Source of the DNA: Aliivibrio salmonicida LFI1238
Lineage (GTDB): Bacteria > Pseudomonadota > Gammaproteobacteria > Enterobacterales > Vibrionaceae
Assembly: GCF_000196495.1 (NCBI RefSeq)
Contig: NC_011312.1
Location: forward strand, 2,666,001-2,730,000
Direction of reading: 5' to 3'
DNA: 64,000 nt
Part shown: piece by piece, positions 26,343 to 35,549 of the stretch
Numbering within the stretch: position 1 is the first letter of the stretch
Layout of the letters: the number at the start of each line of letters is the position of its first letter
The notes under the pieces: generated by a model
The model's input: the letters and a program-made list of their open reading frames with translations, nothing else
Told to the model about the DNA's origin: nothing
The model's database searches: none
Position numbers and translations under genes: made by a program

Positions 26343-27641
26343 TTATTGACCTTTAACTTCTTTAAGACCGTTGAATGGCGCTAGTTCACCTAGAGCTTCT
26401 TCGATACGGATTAGTTGGTTGTACTTAGCAACACGGTCAGAACGGCTCATAGAACCAGTTTTGATTTGACCTGCCGCTGTACCAACTGCTAGATCAGCAA
26501 TTGTTGCATCTTCAGTTTCGCCAGAACGGTGAGAGATAACTGCTGTGAAACCAGCATCTTTAGCCATCTTAATTGCAGCTAGAGTCTCTGTAAGTGAACC
26601 GATTTGGTTGAACTTGATAAGAATTGAGTTAGTGATGCCTTCTTCGATACCACGAGCAAGAATCTTAGTGTTTGTAACGAATAGATCGTCACCAACTAGT
26701 TGAATCTTGTCACCAAGAAGTTCAGTTTGGTGCTTGAAGCCAGCCCAATCAGACTCGTCTAGACCATCTTCGATAGAAACGATTGGGAATTGCTCAACAA
26801 GACCAGCTAGGTAATGGTTGAATTCTTCAGCCGTAAATTTCTTACCTTCGCCTTTAAGGTCGTAGATACCGTCTTCTTTGTTGTAGAACTCAGAAGCAGC
26901 ACAGTCCATAGCAAGAGTAACGTCTTTGCCTAGCTCGTAACCAGCAGCTGCAACAGCTTCTGCGATAACTTCTAGCGCTTCAGCGTTAGATTTAAGGTTA
27001 GGAGCGAAACCGCCTTCATCACCAACCGCTGTGCTGTAGCCTTTAGACTTAAGAACTTTAGCTAGGTTGTGGAAAACTTCTGCGCCCATGCGTACCGCTT
27101 CTTTAAGCGTTTTAGCGCCAACAGGTTGAATCATGAATTCTTGGATATCAACGTTGTTATCAGCGTGCTCGCCACCGTTGATGATGTTCATCATTGGTAG
27201 AGGCATAGAGAATACGCCAGGAGTGCCGTTTAGTTCAGCAATGTGAGCGTAAAGAGGCATAGATTTAGCAGCTGCAGCAGCTTTAGCATTCGCTAGAGAA
27301 ACAGCAAGGATTGCGTTAGCGCCAAATTTTGCTTTGTTTTCTGTGCCATCTAAATCGATCATGATTTGGTCGATTTCAGCTTGGTTTTTCGCGTCTTTGC
27401 CGATTAGAGCTTCTGCGATTGGGCCATTTACAGCTGCGATAGCTTTAAGAACACCTTTACCTAGGAAACGAGATTTGTCGCCGTCACGTAGCTCAAGAGC
27501 TTCACGAGAACCAGTAGATGCGCCAGATGGAGCAGCAGCCATACCAACAAAACCACTTTCTAGATGAACTTCAGCTTCAACTGTTGGGTTACCACGAGAA
27601 TCGATGATTTCACGACCTAGAACTTTAACGATCTTAGACAT
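26343..27641 (-). CDS. eno: Enolase
   Basis: A 432-residue glycolytic enzyme, the same length as E. coli Eno, converting 2-phosphoglycerate to phosphoenolpyruvate; it is also a scaffold of the RNase E degradosome. Signatures seen are the N-terminal EIIDSRGNPTVEAEV, GDEGGFAPNL, SIEDGLDESDWAG, LIKFNQIGSLTETL with the catalytic Lys, and SHRSGETEDATIAD. Codon use is strongly biased, as expected of a highly expressed gene. It follows pyrG, with a hairpin between them that may uncouple transcription levels. Confidence 0.98.
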   Translation of the reverse strand: MSKIVKVLGREIIDSRGNPTVEAEVHLESGFVGMAAAPSGASTGSREALELRDGDKSRFLGKGVLKAIAAVNGPIAEALIGKDAKNQAEIDQIMIDLDGTENKAKFGANAILAVSLANAKAAAAAKSMPLYAHIAELNGTPGVFSMPLPMMNIINGGEHADNNVDIQEFMIQPVGAKTLKEAVRMGAEVFHNLAKVLKSKGYSTAVGDEGGFAPNLKSNAEALEVIAEAVAAAGYELGKDVTLAMDCAASEFYNKEDGIYDLKGEGKKFTAEEFNHYLAGLVEQFPIVSIEDGLDESDWAGFKHQTELLGDKIQLVGDDLFVTNTKILARGIEEGITNSILIKFNQIGSLTETLAAIKMAKDAGFTAVISHRSGETEDATIADLAVGTAAGQIKTGSMSRSDRVAKYNQLIRIEEALGELAPFNGLKEVKGQ

Positions 27642-27673
27642 TGTGTTTCCTCTATTTTCTTTAATTTAAAAGC

Positions 27674-27704
27674 TAAAAATAGCTGCCACAACATTGGACA
27701 GCTA
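27674..27704 (-). terminator. Terminator/attenuator between pyrG and eno
   Basis: On the minus strand TAGCTG (27704-27699) pairs with CAGCTA (27685-27680), followed by TTTTTAGC. It may partially end pyrG transcripts before the separately expressed eno. Confidence 0.6.
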
Positions 27705-27717
27705 CCCGTAAATCCTA

Positions 27718-29358
27718 TTACTTTTCGAATTCACCGCGGGCATTTTCGCCTGCTGCTTTAACAAAACCTTCAAATAATGGGTGTCCATCACGAGGTGTTG
27801 ATGTGAATTCAGGGTGGAATTGAGCAGCCACAAACCATGGGTGGTTAGGGATTTCAATTATCTCCACAAGCTTCTTATCAGCAGATAAGCCAGAGATCTT
27901 AAGACCGGCTTTTTCAAGCTGCGGAAGTAAATTATTATTTACTTCATAGCGGTGACGATGACGCTCTTCAACTGTTGCGTTACCGTAAAGCTCACGAGCT
28001 TTAGAGCCTTTAGCAAGATGACATAGTTGAGAACCAAGACGCATTGTACCGCCTAGATCTGATTTCTCAGTACGCTCTTCAACATTACCGTCGCCATCAA
28101 TCCACTCTGTGATTAGACCAACAACAGGGAATTTCGTGTCTTTAGAGAATTCAGAAGAGTGAGCCCCTTCCATATTAGCAACGTTACGCGCGTAATCAAT
28201 TAGCGCAACTTGCATACCCAGACAAATTCCTAAATATGGTACTGCATTTTCACGAGCGTATTGAGCAGCAAGGATCTTACCTTCAATACCACGGTCACCA
28301 AAACCACCAGGAACTAGAATTGCATCTAGACCTTCTAGGATTTCAGTACCTTTAGATTCAACATCTTGTGAATCTATATATTTAATAGTGACGCTCAAGC
28401 GATTTTTCAAGCCCGCATGTTTTAATGCTTCGTTTACTGACTTGTAAGCATCTGGTAATTCAATGTATTTACCAACCATACCGATAGTAACTTCACCAGT
28501 CGGGTTCGCTTCTTCATAAATTACTTGTTCCCACTCAGAAAGATCAGCGGCAGGAGCGGTAATACCAAAGCGTTGACACACTAAATCATCAGTACCTTGC
28601 GCTCGGATCAATTGTGGGATTTTGTAGATTGAATCTACGTCTTTCATTGAGATAACTGCTTTTTCTTGTACATTACAGAAAAGAGCAATTTTCTTACGTT
28701 CGTTTGCTGGAATAACACGATCTGAACGACAAACTAAGATATCTGGTTGGATACCAATAGACAGTAGCTCTTTTACTGAGTGTTGAGTCGGCTTAGTTTT
28801 AAGCTCGCCTGCTGCAACCAAGTAAGGAACAAGTGTTAAGTGCATAAACATTGTGTGTTCACGACCTAGCTCAACAGCAAGCTGACGAATCGCTTCCATG
28901 AATGGCAGAGATTCAATATCACCAACTGTGCCACCAACTTCAACGAGTGCGATATCATGGCCTGCAGCGCCAGAAATAACACGTTCTTTAATCGCATTCG
29001 TAATATGAGGGATAACTTGAATAGTTGCACCTAAGTAGTCACCGCGACGTTCTTTACGTAGAACATCAGCGTAAACTCGACCAGCCGTAAAGTTATTACG
29101 TTTAGTCATTTTGGTGCGAATGAAGCGCTCGTAGTGACCTAAATCTAGATCAGTTTCTGCGCCGTCTTCCGTGACGAATACTTCACCGTGTTGAGTTGGG
29201 CTCATTGTGCCTGGATCAACGTTGATGTATGGGTCAAGCTTCATCATAGTGACTTTTAAGCCACGAGCTTCAAGAATAGCTGCTAATGATGCTGCTGCAA
29301 TACCTTTACCTAGAGAGGATACAACCCCGCCAGTTACAAAAATGTAATTCGTCGTCAT
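27718..29358 (-). CDS. pyrG: CTP synthase PyrG
   Basis: A 546-residue enzyme (E. coli 545) that makes CTP from UTP, ATP and glutamine. The N-terminal synthase domain (about 1-266) starts TNYIFVTGGVVSSLGKGI with its P-loop, and contains the metal-binding LDPYINVDPGTMSP. The C-terminal class I glutaminase domain has nucleophile Cys379 in LGICLGMQ and the His-Glu of HPEF near residue 515. It lies between mazG and eno, the standard order in vibrios. Confidence 0.98.
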   Translation of the reverse strand: MTTNYIFVTGGVVSSLGKGIAAASLAAILEARGLKVTMMKLDPYINVDPGTMSPTQHGEVFVTEDGAETDLDLGHYERFIRTKMTKRNNFTAGRVYADVLRKERRGDYLGATIQVIPHITNAIKERVISGAAGHDIALVEVGGTVGDIESLPFMEAIRQLAVELGREHTMFMHLTLVPYLVAAGELKTKPTQHSVKELLSIGIQPDILVCRSDRVIPANERKKIALFCNVQEKAVISMKDVDSIYKIPQLIRAQGTDDLVCQRFGITAPAADLSEWEQVIYEEANPTGEVTIGMVGKYIELPDAYKSVNEALKHAGLKNRLSVTIKYIDSQDVESKGTEILEGLDAILVPGGFGDRGIEGKILAAQYARENAVPYLGICLGMQVALIDYARNVANMEGAHSSEFSKDTKFPVVGLITEWIDGDGNVEERTEKSDLGGTMRLGSQLCHLAKGSKARELYGNATVEERHRHRYEVNNNLLPQLEKAGLKISGLSADKKLVEIIEIPNHPWFVAAQFHPEFTSTPRDGHPLFEGFVKAAGENARGEFEK

Positions 29359-29488
29359 ACGTTACCTGAAATTGGTGTATTGAGGAATAAAATGGATTTT
29401 ATCTGGACGGGAAATGAATATACCAGAACCGCTTTATGGCCACAACGTGAAAAGTATCACAGTTAATTGATTTATTTTTTGCTCCAAA

Positions 29489-30313
29489 TCAATTCCGCTC
29501 ACTTCGCTTCACATTTTCCCACTCAGAGTCTAGTTCATTTAAATCACATTGCTGCAAAGTTTTGTGTTTTTTAGCGATGTTCGCTTCAATTTGACGAAAA
29601 CGGCGTTCAAACTTATCATTTGCTTTGCATAACACTTGCTCTGGATTTTTTCCTAAATGGCGAACTAAATTTACTGTAGCAAAAAGTAAATCGCCTAATT
29701 CTTCTTCTACTTTATTTTCATCCCGTGGATTTTTTATCGCCTCTTCTAAAACCTCTGCGACCTCTTCATTCACTTTTTCAGCAACCGGTTGCAGTTCATT
29801 CCAGTCAAACCCTACTTTTGAGCATTGTTTTTGTATTTTATTGGCTTTTAATAATGCAGGTAAGGCGGTAGGAATTGAATCTAAAATACTGTCATTCCCA
29901 ATCTTAGACCTTGGGTCACTTTCCTGTTTATTTGCACGCTCTTGTTGCTTTATTTTGTCCCAATTAGCACTAATCTCATCATCCGTAGAAAGGATTTCAT
30001 CACCAAAAACGTGTGGATGACGGCGGATCAATTTTTCATTTAATGTATCTACCACATCATTAAAATCAAACAGCTGCTCTTCTTTTGCTATTTCAGAGTA
30101 GAAAATAACTTGAAATAATAGGTCCCCAAGTTCTTCTTTTAAATTAACCCAATCTTTCTTATGAATTGCATCCACCACTTCATAGGTCTCTTCTATGGTG
30201 TGAGGAATAACAGAATCAAAGGTTTGCTTTTGATCCCACGGACAACCAGATTTCTTATCCCTTAACTGAGTCATAATTGAAAGTAACTGTTCCATATTAT
30301 TTGGGGTTGTCAT
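29489..30313 (-). CDS. mazG: Nucleoside triphosphate pyrophosphohydrolase MazG
   Basis: A 274-residue two-domain all-alpha NTP pyrophosphohydrolase (E. coli 263) that hydrolyses NTPs/dNTPs to NMPs. In E. coli it also limits ppGpp under starvation. Both MazG domains show EE-x-E metal-binding helices: HTIEETYEVVDAI and LKEELGDLLFQVIF in the first, EEVAEVLEEAI and VEEELGDLLFATVNL in the second. Its position between relA and pyrG is conserved, but here a flagellin gene and two terminators separate it from relA. Confidence 0.95.
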   Translation of the reverse strand: MTTPNNMEQLLSIMTQLRDKKSGCPWDQKQTFDSVIPHTIEETYEVVDAIHKKDWVNLKEELGDLLFQVIFYSEIAKEEQLFDFNDVVDTLNEKLIRRHPHVFGDEILSTDDEISANWDKIKQQERANKQESDPRSKIGNDSILDSIPTALPALLKANKIQKQCSKVGFDWNELQPVAEKVNEEVAEVLEEAIKNPRDENKVEEELGDLLFATVNLVRHLGKNPEQVLCKANDKFERRFRQIEANIAKKHKTLQQCDLNELDSEWENVKRSERN

Positions 30314-30338
30314 ACCTATTTTCCTGTGATTAAAAACA

Positions 30339-30371
30339 AAAAAGCGGTGACCATTATAGTCACCGCTTTTT
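30339..30371. terminator. Terminator after flagellin gene
   Basis: A perfect stem AAAAAGCGGTGAC / GTCACCGCTTTTT lies between the flagellin stop and mazG start. It isolates the flagellin as one transcription unit. Confidence 0.88.
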
Positions 30372-30412
30372 CAAAAATACATTCGCCTTAAACTAAAGGG
30401 CATTTAGAAAGC

Positions 30413-31546
30413 TTACTTTAATAAACCCAGTGCTGCTGTCGGCGCTTGTTTTGCTTGGGCTAGAATCGAAGAACTTGATTGAGTTAAAATTTGATTCTTA
30501 GTTAAGTTTGTCGTTTCTTTAGCAAAATCAACATCTTTAATTTGACTGTTTGAGTCAGAAATATTTTCATTGATGTTGGTTAAGTTATTAACTGCACTTT
30601 CAAAACGATTTTGAAACGCACCGAGTGATGCACGATTACCATCAACATATTGTAATGCTGCATCAATCACATCAATAGAACGCTGAGCTCCACCAACGGT
30701 CGTCAGATTCATAGAAGCAACGGTATCGTCTGATTCCCCACCCATTTTCAACTCATTAGCGAGAGAGCCACTGAAGGTTAATGGAGAAGAGATAGTCTCA
30801 CCAGACATGAATACTTGTAGGACACCTTTTTCAGTAACAGAAGCGCTTAACTCATTTGTCTGGCCATTAATGTAAGTAGCCAACTCTTCAATATCATCAC
30901 CCGATTTTGCGGCAATATTGATTTTTTGTTCATTACCATTTTTATCATTATATTGAACATTAAATTGCGAATTCTCTTTGCCTACCGTCCAGTTAATATC
31001 ACGACCTTCTTCTGCAAAATAAGATTTACCGCCCATCGTCGCTTCATCTGCTCGCATACTATTTAATGTCATCGCAACGGCTTCGCCTGAATCCGCGCCA
31101 ATTTGAAATGACTTAGTACCAAACTCACCATTAATTAAACGAGTTCCTGCAAACGATGTTGTTTCAGCGATACGATTCAACTCATCCGTTAGTGAGCTTG
31201 CCTCTTCTTGCATTGCTTCACGGTCAGCATCCGTGTTTGAACCATTTGAAGATTGCAGTGATAAATCACGTAAACGCTGAAGAACATTTGTTGTTTCTTT
31301 CATTGCGCCTTCAGCAGTTTGAGCTATCGACATACCGTCATTGGCATTACGAACAGCAACATTCAAACCACGAGTTTGTGCTGTCATACGATTTGAAATT
31401 TGCAGACCAGAAGCATCATCAGCAGCGCTGTTGATTTTTAAACCTGAAGACAATTTCTCCATTGAATCCGCTTGAGCAGCTGTTGCATTATTCATGTAAC
31501 GTTGTGCTGTCATTGCTGAGATATTTGTATTTACTGAAATTGACAT
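30413..31546 (-). CDS. flaF: Flagellin (FlaF-like)
   Basis: A 377-residue filament subunit exported by the flagellar type III system, assembled within the sheathed polar filament of vibrios. Conserved N-terminal (ISVNTNISAMTAQRYMN) and C-terminal (SQIKDVDFAKETTNLTKNQIL...ALGLL) coiled-coil domains flank a variable centre. The start is the ATG at 31546 with GGAGC upstream; an extended frame reaches 31570 but lacks flagellin homology. A sigma-28-type promoter is upstream and a terminator downstream, so it is a monocistronic late flagellar gene. In A. fischeri a separate flagellin called flaF sits apart from the main cluster; the flaF symbol is by recollection of that placement and should be verified. 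Confidence 0.9.
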   Translation of the reverse strand: MSISVNTNISAMTAQRYMNNATAAQADSMEKLSSGLKINSAADDASGLQISNRMTAQTRGLNVAVRNANDGMSIAQTAEGAMKETTNVLQRLRDLSLQSSNGSNTDADREAMQEEASSLTDELNRIAETTSFAGTRLINGEFGTKSFQIGADSGEAVAMTLNSMRADEATMGGKSYFAEEGRDINWTVGKENSQFNVQYNDKNGNEQKINIAAKSGDDIEELATYINGQTNELSASVTEKGVLQVFMSGETISSPLTFSGSLANELKMGGESDDTVASMNLTTVGGAQRSIDVIDAALQYVDGNRASLGAFQNRFESAVNNLTNINENISDSNSQIKDVDFAKETTNLTKNQILTQSSSSILAQAKQAPTAALGLLK

Positions 31547-31616
31547 AGTTCTTGCTCCGGGTCGCTTCATTTATTGTTATAGGATTGAAGCCTATAATTC
31601 ATCGTTGATACATTTA

Positions 31617-31643
31617 TTTACGGCTCGAAGTTTCAGAACTTGA
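31617..31643 (-). promoter_or_regulatory. Sigma-28 (FliA) promoter of the flagellin gene
   Basis: Read on the minus strand: TCAAGTTC, an 11 bp spacer, GCCGTAAA. The consensus is TAAAGTTT-N11-GCCGATAA, so each half matches 6 of 8 with exact spacing. It lies about 70 bp upstream of the flagellin start. Confidence 0.75.
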
Positions 31644-31654
31644 ATAATTTTTAT

Positions 31655-31697
31655 AAAAAAAAGCCGAATATCATCGCTAATATTCGGCTCTATTTTT
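31655..31697. terminator. Terminator after relA
   Basis: AGCCGAATAT (31662-31671) pairs with ATATTCGGCT (31680-31689), with an eight-base A-run on the plus strand that becomes the U-tract of minus-strand transcripts. It ends relA before the flagellin promoter. Confidence 0.85.
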
Positions 31698-31758
31698 TAT
31701 CTGTTTTAATTATCAATAACTTAAAGAAAATCTACATCAATTTATTTTCTCTGTTTTA

Positions 31759-33996
31759 CTATGATAATCGAGAGGCTTCCATGACATCTTTTACTTGTTC
31801 AACACGAGTAATTAATCGACTAAGGATGTCAGCACTGAACACTTCAAGATCAAAATCCATAATAGTCAGCTGCTTTTTGTAATCATTACGGCTCTTCATG
31901 CCAGACACTTTTACTTTTTCATTCGCAAACAGACTGGTAAGATCCTTCAATAAACCAGAACGATCCATGGCTGTGACTCTTAACGTCAATATATAAGAGC
32001 CAACAAAACCACTCCCCCACACCGTGTCGATAATTCGTTCTGCAGCATGATGACGTAATTCATCAAGCTGATCACAATCACTGCGGTGAACTGAAATACC
32101 ACGACCTTGAGTTATGTACCCCGCGATAGGATCACCAGGGATCGGCTGACAACAGCGTGCTAGGTGCGTCATTAAATTATCGACACCTTCAACCACCACT
32201 GCATCATTGCGTTTTTTATTCTGCGCCTGAGCTTGTGCTTGTGCCTTCGCTTCAGATTCTTGCAATTGCTCTAACGCTTTTTGATCTTCTTGCTCAGCGG
32301 TTGGTTTATTCACTAACGCATTAATGTGATTAATCACTTGGTTAATACGTAAGTCGCCACTACCAACACCAGCAAACAACTCATCCGTTGAATTCACATT
32401 AAAGCGCTTAAGTGCGTATTGCTCTGCATCTTTTAACGTTGCGCCAATTTTTGCTAATTCAACTTCTAAAATCTCTTTACCTGCATCAAGGTTTTTTTCA
32501 CGACTCTGTTTTCTAAACCAGGCATTGATCTTTGCACGAGCACGGCCAGAGTTCACAAAACCCAAGGTTGGGTTTAACCAATCTCGAGAAGGGTTCGGTT
32601 CTTTTTGGGTAATAATTTCAACTTGGTCACCCATTGCAAGGTTATGGGTAAATGGCACGATTCGTCCACCCACTTTCGCACCAATACATCGGTGCCCTAC
32701 TTCTGAGTGAATATGATACGCAAAATCTAAAGGTGTCGCGCCCATTGGTAGATCAACAACATCACCACGAGGGGTAAAGGCATAAACACGATCATCAAAC
32801 ACTTGACTTCGTAATTCATCCAGCATTTCACCAGAATCTGACATCTCTTCTTGCCAATCAAGCAGTTTACGTAGCCACGTAATCTTCTCATCATAACCAG
32901 TACGACTGCTGTTTGATGAGCCTTCTTTGTATTTCCAGTGCGCAGCAACCCCTAGTTCTGAGTCTTCGTGCATATCCTTTGTTCGGATCTGGATTTCAAT
33001 GGTTTTCCCTTCAGGGCCTAAAACAACCGTATGAATAGATTGATAGCCATTCGGTTTTGGGTTTGCAACGTAGTCGTCAAATTCACTTGGTAAGTGCTTA
33101 AACTTCGTGTGTACAACCCCTAATGCGGCATAACAATCTTGCAGTTTATCCGCAATAATTCGAACCGCTCGAACATCAAACAATTCATCAAATTCCAAGC
33201 TCTTCTTCTGCATTTTACGCCAGATACTGTAGATGTGCTTTGGACGCCCACTGACTTCGGCATTGATGTTATAACCCGCCATTTCATCACTTAACCCCGT
33301 GACAAAATCATGGATATATTGTTCACGAACAATACGTCGCTCAGACAATTGTTTTGCTATTTTCTTATAGGTATCAGGATGCTGATAACGGAAAGAGTAA
33401 TCTTCAATTTCCCATTTCAACTGACCAATACCTAAACGGTTCGCTAAAGGAGCATAAAGATTATTACATTCTTTAGCCGCTGCTCGGCGAACGTCTTCAG
33501 GTTCATTTTTCACTTCACGTAAATTACAAATACGCTCAGCTAATTTAATGATCACACAACGAAAATCATCAACCATAGCCAATAACATTCGACGAATATT
33601 ATCGACTTGGGAAGAGGCTGACTCTTCCCCAACAGACGCATTCAACTGACCAATCGCGTCCATCTCTTCAACGCCATCAATCAGTTTTTCTATTTCTTTA
33701 TTGTAGTTTTCAGTTAACGTTTCTCTGTCTAACACACCAGATGAAACTAAAGGAAATAACTGAGCTGCAATTAAAGTCGGCTTATCCATGCTTAGGGTGA
33801 TCAAGATTTCTATCATCTCTCGACCACGCCACAACAAGAGTGGACCATTTTCATGGGAATCCACTAACTCTTGGCATTGTTGATACACCTCTGTCAGTTT
33901 TTTAGAGGTGCTCTTATCTTGTTCAAGGCTGATTATCCATTCAGCTAACTCAAACGTTTCATTTTCCTTAAGATGTGCTCCGCGAACTGCGACCAT
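31759..33996 (-). CDS. relA: (p)ppGpp synthetase I RelA
   Basis: A 745-residue ribosome-associated stringent-response enzyme (E. coli 744) that makes ppGpp/pppGpp when uncharged tRNA enters the A site. The order is: pseudo-hydrolase HD region (about 1-200, lacking the full HD motif), synthetase domain with RPKHIYSIWRKMQKKS and NPKPNGYQSIHTVVLGPEG, TGS domain (YAFTPRGDVVDLPMGATPLDFAY), zinc-finger/CC domain with the paired Cys of ARCCQPIPGDPI, and C-terminal ACT (MDRSGLLKDLTSLF). It follows rlmD and lies upstream of mazG, with a terminator and the flagellin gene between. Confidence 0.96.
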   Translation of the reverse strand: MVAVRGAHLKENETFELAEWIISLEQDKSTSKKLTEVYQQCQELVDSHENGPLLLWRGREMIEILITLSMDKPTLIAAQLFPLVSSGVLDRETLTENYNKEIEKLIDGVEEMDAIGQLNASVGEESASSQVDNIRRMLLAMVDDFRCVIIKLAERICNLREVKNEPEDVRRAAAKECNNLYAPLANRLGIGQLKWEIEDYSFRYQHPDTYKKIAKQLSERRIVREQYIHDFVTGLSDEMAGYNINAEVSGRPKHIYSIWRKMQKKSLEFDELFDVRAVRIIADKLQDCYAALGVVHTKFKHLPSEFDDYVANPKPNGYQSIHTVVLGPEGKTIEIQIRTKDMHEDSELGVAAHWKYKEGSSNSSRTGYDEKITWLRKLLDWQEEMSDSGEMLDELRSQVFDDRVYAFTPRGDVVDLPMGATPLDFAYHIHSEVGHRCIGAKVGGRIVPFTHNLAMGDQVEIITQKEPNPSRDWLNPTLGFVNSGRARAKINAWFRKQSREKNLDAGKEILEVELAKIGATLKDAEQYALKRFNVNSTDELFAGVGSGDLRINQVINHINALVNKPTAEQEDQKALEQLQESEAKAQAQAQAQNKKRNDAVVVEGVDNLMTHLARCCQPIPGDPIAGYITQGRGISVHRSDCDQLDELRHHAAERIIDTVWGSGFVGSYILTLRVTAMDRSGLLKDLTSLFANEKVKVSGMKSRNDYKKQLTIMDFDLEVFSADILSRLITRVEQVKDVMEASRLS

Positions 33997-34069
33997 GTCC
34001 GTTTCCTATAATCCAATTTTATAATGATTCTGCTTGGCTCCATTTCGCTTACCTGACGATTTCTGCCAG

Positions 34070-35386
34070 TTATCGCTCAAACAATGCCATAGATTCTAAA
34101 TGTCCCGTATGTGGGAACATATCAAGCATACCTAGCCTAGTAAGCTTGTAACCGCGTTGAATAAGCAATTGGCTATCGCGTGCAAGTGTTGCTGGGTTGC
34201 ACGATACATAAACGACGGTTTCAGGCTTCAATTTTGCCACAGTTTGCATCACTCCTGCAGCCCCTGCTCTGGCAGGATCCAGTAAAATCTTTGTAAACTT
34301 TGTGCTTGCCCACACTTGCTGATCAATCGGCTCTTCTAAATTTGCTTGATAAAACGTCACATTATCTAATTCATTTCGTTTTGCGTTAGATTGAGCGCGC
34401 TTAACCATTTCTTCAACGCCTTCAATACCTACGACTGTTTTTACTTTCTGTGCCAATGGCAAACTGAAATTACCTAAGCCACAGAATAAATCGAGTACAC
34501 AATCGTCCGCATTGAGATCCAACCAAGTTAATGCTTGATTTACCATGCTGTCATTAATTGAGGCATTAACTTGAATGAAATCTTTAGGCGTAAAATAAAT
34601 CTTCACCTCATCAATGACATAATACGGTTCTTCGCCATATACGTGATTCAATACATCTGACTCAGGCATTAGGTATAGGATCAAATCTCGTTCTTCACAA
34701 TAATGAAGTAAAGCTTGTTGATCTTTTTCATTAAATGCAGCGACATGGCGAATGAGCAATACACTTCCGTTATCTGCTTGAACTAATTCAACATGACCTA
34801 AATGTCGCTTACCTTTAAGCTGATTAAGTAAGGTGTATAGCGATTCTAAATGCTGATCGAGTTCTTTTACTAAAACGGGACAATGACGAACATTAACAAT
34901 TTCTTTGCTCTGTTTTTTTCTAAAACCAAAATCCAATTGATTCGTTTGTTTATTCATGATTAAACTAATACGAGCTCGGCGTCGGTAATCATGCTCATTC
35001 GCAAGAATGGGTTCAGCAACATCACAAGCATCAACACCTTGTTTTTTCATTAACTCTTGCAGCTTGTCATTTTTAGCAATGATTTGCTCTGCATGCTGTA
35101 AATGTTGAAGATTACAACCACCACAATCGTCATAATGCTGACAAATTGGAGCTTGGCGTTTACTGCTTTTTTTTGTCAATTTAATCAATTTAGCACGAGA
35201 ATATTGTTTCTTTTGCTCAATGAATTGAATTATCGCTTGTTCTTCAGGTAAGGCGCCTTCGATAAACACCGGTTTTTTATCCACAAAAGCAATACCCGCA
35301 CTATTGTGGTCTAATCGAACCACATCTACAGATAGGTGTTTTGTGTTTACCGAAGCTTTCTTTTTCGGTTTGAAGAATTGCGCCAT
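34070..35386 (-). CDS. rlmD: 23S rRNA (uracil(1939)-C5)-methyltransferase RlmD
   Basis: A 438-residue SAM-dependent RNA methyltransferase (E. coli RlmD/RumA 433). It has an N-terminal TRAM domain (about 15-75), the four-Cys [4Fe-4S] site including CQHYDDCGGCNLQH, and a Rossmann methyltransferase domain with VLDLFCGLGNFSLPLA. The catalytic Cys is in YVSCNPATLARD. The start ATG 35386 matches the MAQFFKPKKK N-terminus; an upstream extension to 35452 is not supported. It lies upstream of relA, separated by 73 bp, and is divergent from barA. Confidence 0.94.
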   Translation of the reverse strand: MAQFFKPKKKASVNTKHLSVDVVRLDHNSAGIAFVDKKPVFIEGALPEEQAIIQFIEQKKQYSRAKLIKLTKKSSKRQAPICQHYDDCGGCNLQHLQHAEQIIAKNDKLQELMKKQGVDACDVAEPILANEHDYRRRARISLIMNKQTNQLDFGFRKKQSKEIVNVRHCPVLVKELDQHLESLYTLLNQLKGKRHLGHVELVQADNGSVLLIRHVAAFNEKDQQALLHYCEERDLILYLMPESDVLNHVYGEEPYYVIDEVKIYFTPKDFIQVNASINDSMVNQALTWLDLNADDCVLDLFCGLGNFSLPLAQKVKTVVGIEGVEEMVKRAQSNAKRNELDNVTFYQANLEEPIDQQVWASTKFTKILLDPARAGAAGVMQTVAKLKPETVVYVSCNPATLARDSQLLIQRGYKLTRLGMLDMFPHTGHLESMALFER

Positions 35387-35549
35387 GATTACTGCCTGAT
35401 TTACAAAAATTAGCACTATTATACCAAAACGATTTGAAGATGCAGTCCTCATTTGTGCCTAAGCTTCAGGTTTATAGATTGAACAATTGAGCTTCACCTT
35501 GAACTTGATTAAGCTACACGGTTAGGGAAGTTAATTAAAATGAAGAGAT

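Noticed and set aside
29625..30020. 131-codon plus-strand ORF opposite mazG
   Set aside because: It is a mirror of the mazG coding strand with no start signals.
31640..31882. 80-codon plus-strand ORF across the relA terminator
   Set aside because: It overlaps the relA 3' end and terminator and lacks a ribosome site or similarity.
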